From Paraspadella gotoi (lineage: Eukaryota; Chaetognatha): a stretch of 64,000 nucleotides of DNA. The notes below the pieces were generated by a model. The model did not search any database, was not told the DNA's origin, and was given only the letters and a program-made list of their open reading frames with translations. A program made the position numbers and the translations under genes. Location of the stretch: contig CM119271.1 in the NCBI GenBank assembly GCA_051294375.1, positions 9,625,308 through 9,689,307 on the forward strand, given 5' to 3'. Numbering within the stretch: position 1 is the first letter of the stretch; each line of letters opens with the position of its first letter. Shown one piece after another: positions 12,501 to 24,000 of this stretch.

Positions 12501-13805
12501 GTCTTATTGTTTGAAGGTCAAGGAGATGGACGACGAGGAGTACGGGGCGGCGGGTGAGTCGTTTATCGATTTGATTGGATTTGATTGATTGATGGGGGTT
12601 TTGTTTATTGATTTGTTTTGTTTATTAGGAGATTGATTGATTTGATTCATTGATTTATTGATTGATTAGATTGATTTGTTCGTTATGAAAAGACGGATTT
12701 ATCGATTGATTGATTTGATGATTTGCATGAGTTCGTGACGAATTGTAAATTTGATTGATTATGATAATTCGCTTGGTTTTTTTTATTAATTGTTCAATCA
12801 ATGGAATGTTTGATATATTTATTATTTCATTTGTAAATTGATTGAATGAATAAAAAGTTTAAAAAAGGTTTATTGATTAATTGATTAATTGGATTCCTAC
12901 TTTAACCGATTGATTGATTCCTTCTTCTTTCTCCTCAGTGGTTGACGATCCCCTCTACAGGGTGGAAACAGGCAACTACGACTACAGGGTCGTCCTTCGT
13001 TGCCGCCAACTCGCCAGATCGCGATTCGCCAAGAGCAGGAGCGACGTGATGGTCAAGCTGGAGCTGTTGGAGTCGAAGCAGGTTCAGGTAAGATGGAGCG
13101 AAGTATTTTGGCTTAGCAGGACAGCTGTAGTGAGTTTAAAAATCTACTATACTGCTGGAGCAGAAGTGAGTTTGAATAATCTAATGTTGTAGTAAAAGAT
13201 TAATACGGGTCCGTACTAGTAATTCAGGATCGATAAGTATATTTAACTAAAGTCGCATTGTACATTTTGAAAGTTTTGATAGAAATTTTTATGAACCAAT
13301 CAATCCAAGAAAAAGTAGAATCTGAATGAATAGTTAACAAAGCTATAATTAAACTCGAAGCAAGCATATAGCAAATTTAAAAATCGCTGCAAGCTCGTTG
13401 CAATTTTCCACGACGTCATTCCCACTTCCTCCTCCAAAGGACACCGTCTTCCAGCTCCAACGGTTCGTGGAGGTGCTGCTCAAGTATTACCAAGACTCCC
13501 TGGACGTCGTCCGCAGCCTCAGCGACAATTTCCCCGTGGAGATCGAACTCGGCCGCGTCGCCGGAGTCGCCGACGGGCGGTTGGACTTCGCCGACGACTT
13601 CGACGAGGATGTGGAGGAGAAGGAGGAAGAAGAGGAGGATGACGAGCTGCTGGAGGAAGCTGGGGAGGTTGGGGAGGAAGAGAGGGTTGGGGAGGAGGGA
13701 GGGGAGGAGTCGAAGGGGGAGGAGATTGAGGGGTTGAATTCGGTTGAGAGGGAAGTTGAGAAGAGACGAGAACCAGAAGTTGATCTGTTGGTTGATTTGG
13801 GATGA
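9541..13805 (+). CDS. PICK1: PICK1: PDZ-BAR scaffold protein, 8 exons
   Basis: Exons: 9541-9831, 10581-10715, 10802-10873, 11137-11188, 11389-11500, 12243-12553, 12939-13087, 13440-13805. All junctions are GT-AG and in phase, giving about 495 residues against about 415 in mammals. Residues 67-166 are the PDZ domain, with binding loop VGISIGGG and the CPC motif of PICK1 (YCPCLYVVQ). GLSRAILCND starts the linker and BAR region, which includes IKKYADVKFEYLSYCLKVKE and GNYDYRVVLRCRQ. The tail is Glu-rich, as in known PICK1. In characterised animals PICK1 is a cytosolic, membrane-bending adaptor that binds C-terminal peptides of protein kinase C alpha and AMPA receptors and acts in vesicle traffic. 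Odd point: the usual short acidic N-terminus is replaced by about 60 residues rich in Ser, Thr and Pro. The ATG at 9541 is the first in frame that I could support; an upstream exon remains possible. The next gene, on the same strand, starts 0.9 kb downstream. Confidence 0.95.
10439..10509 (-). repeat. tRNA-like SINE head in PICK1 intron 1
   Basis: On the minus strand this is a 71-nt segment from GGCCATTGGTGCCGG to CCCGGTGGTCGCC. It contains a T-arm-like hairpin (CCGGG, GTTCTAG loop, CCCGG) matching a pol III B box, and a weaker A-box-like TGGTGCCGGACG. The ends pair poorly as an acceptor stem, so it is probably a tRNA-derived SINE head and not a tRNA gene. A further 100 bp or so downstream (through CCGTGTTACAGCC) may be its body. 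Confidence 0.4.
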
Positions 13806-13811
13806 TAGTGG

Positions 13812-13970
13812 ATGAGATTGGGTGGGAATGGAAAGAGAAGATGTGGGAATGAAAAGAGAAGATGTGGGAATGGAAAGAGATTGGGTGGGAATGGAAAGAG
13901 ATTGGGTGAAGATGGAAAGAGAAGATGTGGGAATGGAAAGAGATGGGGTGTAAATGGAAAGAGGTTTGAA
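13812..13970 (+). repeat. Purine-rich ~20-bp tandem repeat in PICK1 3' UTR
   Basis: Units of the form GGAATGGAAAGAGAAGATGT and GGAATGGAAAGAGATTGGGT alternate imperfectly, starting just after the PICK1 stop. The long antisense open frames here (Pro/Ser/His-rich) simply read the repeat backwards. Confidence 0.85.
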
Positions 13971-14202
13971 ATGACACAGATATTGGTGAGGGGCAATGGA
14001 ATTAGATGAGCTACGTATTGCAGATGGCACAAGTTATGTACGCGTTATGAATTAAAAATCTACTCTGGAATTTAGATCTTATACGTTTCGATTGATAATC
14101 TTCTCGCTTGAATTTTGATCAATGTTTTTTTTTTAAGTTTTTGTTTCTTGGGTTTATAAAAAAAACCAATCAAACGCTTGACTCACATTGAAGTCGTTGC
14201 TT

Positions 14203-14208
14203 AATAAA
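14203..14208 (+). terminator. Poly(A) signal AATAAA for PICK1
   Basis: AATAAA lies about 400 bp after the PICK1 stop codon and 510 bp before the next start codon. It is the best-placed canonical hexamer in that interval. Confidence 0.5.
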
Positions 14209-14716
14209 TTTTCTTTAATATATCGTTTCTTTTGTTTTGAGATGTTATTTTGATACGTAAATTGATTAAAATTGTTATAAAATGAAGCTAATCGAAAAAT
14301 AGAACTGTGAAATAAGAACGCGGCATCCCAAAATCGCTTCCAACATTAGACCTGATCTCGACTTTCGTTCCACAGAAAACTGAGCGATCGAAAAATTTCT
14401 CTTTAAACTCAAATTTTTCTCTTAGCGATTTTTCGAGTTCAGCCATTTTTGATCCGTCAAATCTTTTTTTTTTTTTCCTATCGGACGCTGCAGCGTTTGA
14501 AAGGTTCAGTCGGAGGTCATAAAAGGGTCACTCAGGATCGAATTGGGGTCACAAAGGATCCTTCGAGATCCGGCTCGTCTTCCGAGGGCTCTCCGGGGGG
14601 TTTGAAAAAGGGGTCAGCCATCGATCGAGGGATCCAGCGGCTCGTCGGAGATCTCTCTCTAATCCGGCGACAATCCTCCGGTCCAAGGATCGAGCCTCGA
14701 CGATGCGACCAGGAAG

Positions 14717-17665
14717 ATGAGCTTCTGGCAAGCCAACGTCGGATCCGCGCAGCAGTTCTTCAAGGAGTTGAGGCGGAACGGGAGTCATTTGGCCGACACC
14801 GAGTTGAGGGTCAAACTCGTCAAAGGTGAGGGATTAATTGGGGGCAGTTAGTCGGTTCGACAGTCGTTTGATTCGAAGGTCGGTACTTAATATTTCTCTA
14901 TTGATCGGTTAATCGTCATGAACCTCAAGCGGTCGATCGGTCAATTTGGTTGGCATTTATATTTTACAATCAATCGATCAATTTTTAAGACTCAATCGAT
15001 TAGTTTTTAAAGTTTTTTTTTGATCAATCATTTAATTGTCAAGTGAATCCATGGGTATGGTTTGTCAGTCAGTCAAGCTATTCTGTCTTTAAAATTAATG
15101 ATCGATCAATCATCGAGACACTTGATCGGTTCATAGGTTGTTCGGTATTTAAAATTTTTTTGTCAGTCAATCGATTGTCAAAATTCTCATCGAGTTGGTC
15201 GGTCGTTGCTTATTTGGTTAGTCTGTCTAGTTGGTTGGTCGAGCAGTTCAGGTCATTACTTGAAATTACATTCTCGATCATTCAGTCGTCAAGACTTCTA
15301 CTCGGTCGGTACATAAATGTTGCGATCGATTGGTAAATCTTGGAGACTGGTCGGTCGGTCCTCTCCTCACTGATCTCTTCCTCCCCCCACCTCCACCCTC
15401 CCGGGCACACCGTCCCAGATGATCGTCAAGGACTCGGCGATCGTCACGTCGACGCGGCGGAGAAGAGAAGCGACAGTCGAGAGAAGACCGTCTCCATTCT
15501 CGTACATTCCATCGTTTTGTCCTCGAGGAGTCAGGTTGGGGAGGGCGTTATCGATTGATAGATTGATTCGATTGATTGATTGATTAATTGATTAATTGAT
15601 TGATTGGTTCGTTCATTAGATTAATTGACTTACTGATTCAACGATTGGATTTAATCAATTGATTCGATTCGATTGATTGATTGATTGATTAGTTGATTCG
15701 TTTTTATTAATTTCGTTGATTTGATTGTTTAATTAATTTATTCGTCCCGTGGAATGATTGATTTAATAATGAATTCAGTGATTAATTTAATTACTTGATT
15801 GATTAATTTATTGATTCATAGATTTTTTCATTCATTCATTTATTCTTTGATAATTGATTGATTCAGTGATTAATTGAATGACTAACAATTTTATTGATTA
15901 ATATATTGATTGCCGTATTTTTTTCATAATTCTGTTTTTAGTCGGATCTGCTTATCAGCAGATTCCGACTCTATAATTCACTTTGTCGGTCCGTCGGTCC
16001 GCCCGCTTAATATTGTCAGGCAACTACATATATCATGTTAGAATATCAAATTATGATAAATTATGCAAAAAAAAAAAGATGTTCTTCCGTCAGTCTGTCC
16101 GTCCGCTCGTCCATCTGTCCATCCCCCCCTTAGCATTAAACTCCAATTACTCGTGATTGGATGGATGGATTAGAATAAAATTTTGTGTGTGGGTAGGAAA
16201 GTGTGTGATTGAGTTGGATAGAAAGTTTTAATGGAATCATGCGAGTGGAAATGAGTTTAAGTGGAAAAAACAAAAAAATCTATTTCACTATTTGAACGCC
16301 ACTTACTCATGAGTGGACGGGTTGATTGACTTGAAATTTTGTATGTGGGTATGTGTGTTTTTAAGCTGGAAATCAATTTTCGTTGGAATCGTCTGAGTGG
16401 AAATGTGTTTAAATGGAAAAAACAAAAAACCTGTTTCACTAATTGATTATGCTTCTTTTTCTTTTTATATTAAATGTAAATGCAAGATGTATTAATTCAT
16501 CAAATAATTAATCAGTTAATTAATCAAGTAGTCAATTAATTAATAAATAATTAATTGGTCAATAAATCAATTAATTAATTATTCAATCAATTTATTTAGT
16601 TATCTATTAATTAATTATTTAATCAATCAATTTATTTATAAATTAATTAATTATTTAATCAGTCAATCAATTAAGTCAATCGTTATATTGTCATCATCCC
16701 CATCATCGTCGTCGTTGCTTTTGTCGTGGTCAGTGACAAAAAGACCTTAAAACAAACATTTTGGATAAATTAATTAATTTATTAATTAAATTATTATTTT
16801 AGTTATGCATACTTTGTAATATTTAATTAATTAATTAATTACCGGTTACCGCTAATGATCGTGGACAGATCCGACATTGTTTGCTCAAACTTGTTTCTTT
16901 CTTTCTTTCTTTTTTTCTGTCTTTCAAGACCGTTGCCTAATGACTGCGAAAACAGGAACTTTTTTTTTCCACGTGTTTTGTCCGGACTTTGCGTTTCGTA
17001 ATCTTTTCAAATAGATTTTTTTCCTTTCTTTCTTTCTTTCTTTCATTTGGGACAACCAATATAAAAATTATCCATTCATTTAATAAATAAGCTATCTTGC
17101 CTCTGACTTTGGACATAATTCACATAATTTTCTTTAAAAAACATTTAAAATATTCTATAAAATACACGCGGGTTTTGAATAATTTGATCGTGTCACAAAA
17201 ACAGAGACCAGAAAGAAGCTAAAAATAAGAATGAGGTGATCGCTTATCACTGACGCTCCGTCGAGAGGGAAAGAGAGAGAGAGATTTGATTGATTTTTGA
17301 TTTATTATGCTCAAAATGTGAAAATTTAACACAGTAACAATGTAATAGTTTATGAGCAGTACATATATATGTATGTACATTGTACATTGTACATTGTACA
17401 CATTTTAAAGAAATGTAAATAAATTAACAAAACAAAAAATTACAAAGTGGACTAATTATATACATAGTTTTAAATTTCAGTGTTTACACATAGATCTCGT
17501 TCCTTGTTTAACGTTCCACACTCTCTCTATCCGAATCATGATATGCTTTAGTTTTTCTATGTTATTTAAGTATATATCAGAAAAAGGTATTTTATCAAGA
17601 TTGGACATAAAGTTTAAATGATTCCATTTAATACAATAATTTAGTCTATGTTCTTTATCATCTTC

Positions 17666-17726
<61 letters not shown>

Positions 17727-19159
17727 GACTTGCATTAAGCAAACAGCCTACAGGAAACAGGCTACATTGTGCTCCTAAAAGCTACATCAATTTACAAAAT
17801 GATGAGAGAGAAAGAAAGAGAGAGAGAAAGAAAGAGAGAGAATGAGAGATTCCCGAGCAACTCTTCTCTCCGCCCCCCTCCGCCCCCCTCTGCCGTATCT
17901 ACTATTTCACCCCTTTCTGAAATTCTGTCTCTTTTTAGCTTTGTCATTTCGACTCTTCTTTCTTTTCCTGGCCACCACAGGTATGTAACCGGTATAAACC
18001 GGCCACCGGTGGGAAAACCGTTGCGAATTTTTTTGAAATGACGACCATTTCTTTATCTCAAATTATTTACTTATCTTCCACGCTTTTCCTAGTGAACTTT
18101 CCTTCTTCACGTTTTGACCACACATTCCATTTCTTAACCTTATGAATTTATTTATTTCTTTATTTATTTCTTTATTTCTTTATTTCTTTATTTCTTTATT
18201 TCTTTCGTTTTGTCGTTCTTTCTCTTTGTCTTACAAGATCGTTGCCTAGTGACAGTGTAAACAGGAACTTTTTTTCCACGTGTTTTTGCCGGACATTCCG
18301 TTTCGTAATATTTCGTTTCTTTCTTTTGCGGTTGCATTACTTTGTGAAATAATTCATTCTTCTTCGGTATAAAAAGAGAACCGTTTCAAGCTTTACTCAA
18401 CATTTGAAAAACTACAAGCTTTTCGTTTTCTGTCTTCGAAACATAATCTTTTCTCGACAAATATTTTTAGTCGGATCTGCTTATCAGCAGATCCCGACTC
18501 TATAATTCACTTTGTCGGTCCGTCGGTCCACCCCCTCAATATTGTCGGGCACTAAATTATATCATGCCAGAACATCGAATTATGATAAATTATGCAGAAA
18601 AAATGATGTCTGTAGAAATGATTTTTAAATAAACATTCATTTTGCCTCTCAATCAGAGTTGATGATTGTCCTATTCTGGTTACTAAAAATTCCCCCATAG
18701 CAACGCGTCATGCTGCTCTGCTTCTACTTACTTAGAAACAACTATCTTAATGGTTATAAGAAATAATTAGCTATAAAAATTGGTCTAGTGCGCAAAGATT
18801 GATGCTATAGCATATCAATCCTAGGTCCCTGATTAGTTAATTTTAAATTTTATAGTTACCTCTAGTTTCTGATTGGTTCACTACTAATATAAAAAGGGAC
18901 ATTTTTTGTAGTATTCTAGGGCGTTCCAAGGACCATAAGAGGTAAAAACACTGTTTGATTATTTTGTAATTTTTTATTTAAATAAAGTAATAATTTTCTA
19001 TTCCTTTTAGCTTTAAGCTGACCATTTGCTACCAAAGTTTTTATATTCAACTGCCTCACTGTCAATAAAGGTACTCAAATAAAAAGATGTCTGCTTAATC
19101 CAAGGTCTTGATTATTTAATCTATGAAATTTCAAGGAATGCTCTAACTAACCCAAACAA

Positions 19160-19199
<40 letters not shown>

Positions 19200-20953
19200 C
19201 GTCCCACATTATCAAAAAAACCAATTACTCGTGATTGGATGGATGGATTGGAATGAAATTTTGTGTGTGGGTAGGGAAGTGTGTGATTGAGCTGGATATG
19301 AAGTTTCGATGGAATCGTCCAAGTGAAATGAGTTTAAATGGAAAAAACAAAAAAATATAATTCACTATTTGAACACCAATTGCTCAATGAGTGGATGGGG
19401 CGATTAACCTGGAATCTTGTATGTGAGTAGGAAAGTGTGTGATTGAACAGGAAACCAATTCGATGGAATCGTTTGAGTGGAAATTAGTTTAAATGGAAAA
19501 AAACAAAAAACCTGTTTTACCTTTTTTCATTTTATATTAATGTATATGCAGGATGTATTAATAAATCAAATAAATAATCAGTTAATTAATCAATTAGTCA
19601 ATTAATTAATCACTAATTAATTAATCAGTCAATCAATCTGTCCATCCGTCCCACCTTAAAAAAAGCCCAATAACTCGTGATTGGCTGGTTGGATCGGATT
19701 GATAGATTATGTGTATGGTAGAGTGTGTGATGAAGCTGGATATAAAGTTCAACGGAATCGTGTGAGTGGATATGAGTTTAAATGGAAAAAACATAAATCG
19801 CATTTAATAAAATCTTTTTACTTATTTTAACCAATAAATACTCTAATTAATCAATAATCATAATTGGATGGATAGATTGAGTTCAAATTTTGTGTGGGTA
19901 GGAAAATGTGTGATGAAGCTTGATATAAAGTTTTGGTACGAGTGGAAATGAGTTTAAATGAAAAAAATATGAGTCACATTTACTTGACTCTTTTTACTTA
20001 TTTTAACCCATAATAGATTGAGATGAAATTTTGTGAGCGGGAAGAAAGTTTGTGAAGAAGCTAGATATAAAGTTTTGACGGAATTGTGCCAGTGAAAATG
20101 AGTTTAAATGAAAAATATAAGTCACATTTACTTTATTTTAAGGACATCGATGATGATGATAAGCTGTATATAAATTTATAAATAATTTTTAAATATTAAA
20201 ATTAATTAATTAATTAATCGATTAATTAATTAATTAATTAATTTTCGTAGGCAGATACGACATTGTTTGCTCAAACTTGTTTTTTTAAATTTTAATCTCA
20301 TCTTTTCCTGGCAAAAGTTTTGAACAATCTCGCTCGATTACAAGTGTGAAAATATTTTCTCGATGGAGGTCATCAAAGTGTATGCTCAAAATCTTCATAA
20401 CGTCCGATGCGATAATACAATATTCCCAGTTAACTTGAAATGTTCAAACTGGACTGTTGTCTCCAGTGTGGAAATTACGATCTATGACAGCAAACTTGTG
20501 GGAATGAAACAATGGAACGATCATTCGGACGATCTCGAAAGTCCTACCGATCTGGGCCAATCTCGATTGAATGATCGCGAAAGGATATCTAAAAAGAAAA
20601 AAAAGAAAAAGAACGAAAGAAAAGAAAACTCGAAAGAGAACATCTGCGAGGAAATGACGCCCGATGCCGTTCTGGGCCCACGGATTTCTCTCTCAACGAT
20701 TATAAACGGCGATAAAGAGACACAAACTAAAAGAAGAAAAAAACTTCGTTAATTGGTAGCTGTCTAATGTTAATACATAACTTTTTATCAGCGCTGTAAT
20801 TTTTTTTTACGGAAAAATTTTAACTGTTCTTACAATTATAGCGCTGATGAAGTTATGTACTAACTTTAGTCACTGTTACCAACTGTAATTGTGTTACAAC
20901 TTGTTAAATGAAATTTTACCCTGTTATTGGAAAGGACAGTGACGGGAATGGCG

Positions 20954-21020
<67 letters not shown>

Positions 21021-24000
21021 TTTCGTTTTAAATTACTGAGTTTTGAATCTGCTATAATTTTTTAAGTTTCATTATTTATCTTATAACCATTTTAACTCAA
21101 ATGAAGTTGTATATTCTTGATTGACTAATGTCTATTGCCTGTACTCCTAGTAAATAGTTATCAGTGTTTCTGGTGAAAAAAAATTTATTTGATGTTTATT
21201 AGCTCACAGAAAAAAAGTAGACAAAAAAATGTTGACAATGTCGTAAAATTAGATGTTTTGTCTTTGTAATCAAGTTATATTTTTTACTTAATTAGATTTG
21301 TAGAGAAAACAAATTTTATTTTTGTGACAAAACAAAGATTTTTAATTAATTAATTAATTAATATCAACAATTCTAAATCGCAACGAAATAGAAAGGATTA
21401 ACATCATGACTTAATTACATATGACATAAAATGTTTAATAGACCTCCCAAAATATCATACATTTATGAAGTATTCCTGATACCTGCAAAGTTTCTTTTGT
21501 CAAATTTAGTGGAGAAAACGAAAATCACAATAAAAAAAATTTCTGGATGCTCATTATGGATTTTCCACGCTAGTTTTTGCGTCAAACCACTTCCGTTTTT
21601 AAAAATTCAGGATTTTTGGAAAAAAATAGCTGTTATTCAGCCAGCATACTTAAATTAATCAAAATAAAGTTACCAATAACCTTAATATTATATTTTTGTT
21701 TTGGTTTATAAATTAGGTTTATAAAAATATAATTACAAAAGGCTTCAAGTTAAAAATTCATAATTTTTTTAAGCCAAATTGGCCCTAATCTAACTACTCC
21801 ACTAATTTTAATAAAATTTTACTATCTGGTTAAACAAATAGAACTGTAAAGGGATTTTTAATCTTTAATCTTTAAACCAAGATATTGACCTTTAAAAAGT
21901 TTACCAGATGAGTGCAAAAATAAGTAGCGATAAGATGGAAGGCGACTTGGCCTTTGCAGCTAGCAAGCTCTCTTCTCAAACCCTAACCCTAAACCGGGCC
22001 CTTAACAAACCTTTAATCTTAATCAGTTTCCCTAGCTTGGGATATCTAACCTAACCCTAGCCCTAACCTTAATGTGAACTTCTTGTCTTACCCCAAGTCT
22101 GAATCTTAACCCGAGCAACCTTTCCCCTAACCTTAACCCAAGCTAGTGACTTCCTGCTGAACCTTAACCCAAAACCAGTCCCTGATCCCAACTCTTACCA
22201 GTTTTCCTGGCTGGTAACATCTGCAGAGAGCCACTTCCTTAGCCCTAACCCTAACCTAGGCCTCTGTTTTATATCATGCCAGAACCCTAACCCTGCATCA
22301 CTTAAAAGACTATCCACCAAACCTCACCTCAGCCTGAGGTTCACCTCTGAGCCTCAACTGAGGCTTCCCTGCCTCCTGGCCATCAATAAGGCTAAACTTT
22401 AATCTTTAATTTCCTTCCCCAGTAGCTTCCCTAACCTTAACCCAAGCTTCTTATCCTTTTCTGAGTCGGTCCAAATTGCACTTAATCATAGCAACCTGGC
22501 CGAATAATAATTTGCTGTTAGCTTGTACTAGCTTGTACCTGGGACATTAAGATCAGGGTTGAGGCTTGCAAATGAATAAAAGGCCTGGGCTAAGGTTTAG
22601 GTTGGGGAGAGGTTAGTTAAGGTTGAGTGGGAGGCTTGCTAGCCACAAAGGCCAAAGCGCCTTTTATCTAATTAGCTACTTTCTTTTTTGCATCATTTGG
22701 CAAACCTTTAAAGGCCAATATCTTGGCTTAAGGATATTTAATATTTAAAATCCCTTAGAGAGTTTTATTTGTATAACCAAATCATACTTTCTTATAAAAT
22801 CTTATTAGAATTTGGTCAGGGACGATTTGGCTTAAAAAAACTAATAATTTCTAATTTTAAGTCTTTTGTAATAATAATTTTTAACCTTATTTATAAACCA
22901 CAACAATAAATTGAGTATTAAGGTTATTAATAATTTTATTTTGATTAATTTAAGTATGCTGGCTGAATAACAGCTCATTTTTTTTCAAAAAAAATTTGAA
23001 TTTTTAAAACCGGAAGTGGTACGACGCAAAAACTGGCGTGGAAATCCATCAAGAGCATTCGGGGAAATTTTTTATGTGATATTCGTTTTCTCCACTAAAT
23101 TTGGCACAAGAAACTTTGCAGGTATCAGGAACTTTCAAAAATGCATGGTATTTCTGGGAGCTCTAATGTTTAACCAATTTACTGTTGATTGATTTAATAC
23201 ACCGTTCGGAGTTAAAATTTTTAAAACTATGTAGTAAGGCGGAACAAGGTAAAAACTAAGAGTTCTGTTATATAAATAACGTTAAAGAATCCCTGTGGGA
23301 TAACGAAATTTAAAAAAAATTAAGATTTTATGTATAGTTAATAACATAGAAGCATTTAAAGTTTATCGTATTACTTTAAATCATGAAAATTTTATATTTC
23401 AAATTCAGAATTTTTAAAAACGGATTCGGGTAGAGCTTGCAAAAACAAATAAAAAATATTATTACTAGAATTCCAAATTTTCATGTTTTATTGGTTAAAA
23501 TTAGGAAAAAATATAAAAATTATAGTATGATAATAATGATGATTTTTCTCTTATTTGACCCACTTATCATCGAAATATTGAAAAACACATTATACTTTGT
23601 GTAGACAACTTTTTATGGGCTTTCTGAATCCGTTCTTTAAAAAAAAATTATTAAAAAACATTTTTTTTCATTGCCTATGCATTTATAAATATTTAAATAC
23701 TTCAATGTTATACTGTGCTTCACTAGTTATAAAAGTGATAGTAAACATTGATTAAGTATATGATAGACAAATGAATTTTATATGACAGAACTTCTAATGA
23801 TAAAAAGGGATCAAATTTAACCCGCCTTACTATGTACTATGTACTATGTATGTAGTGTACACGGTGCAAAGCGTAGAAAAGTGTGCAAACTGTAGCGGAA
23901 ATAAAAAAAGTCGAGACAGAGGCTAAATTTTTTTCAAAAACGACCGTCAGAAAATTAATTTATTGATTATTGAGATAGTTATCAAAAACGCCTGATTTCC

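Noticed and set aside
13416-14032. Antisense frames of 152-204 codons opposite PICK1 exon 8
   Set aside because: Pro/Ser/His-rich readings of the complementary strand of the Glu-rich PICK1 tail and its 3' tandem repeat. The sense strand has clear homology.
19161-19200. Regular TGTC repeats considered as a CRISPR-like array
   Set aside because: A simple tetranucleotide microsatellite inside a eukaryotic transposon; there are no spacers.
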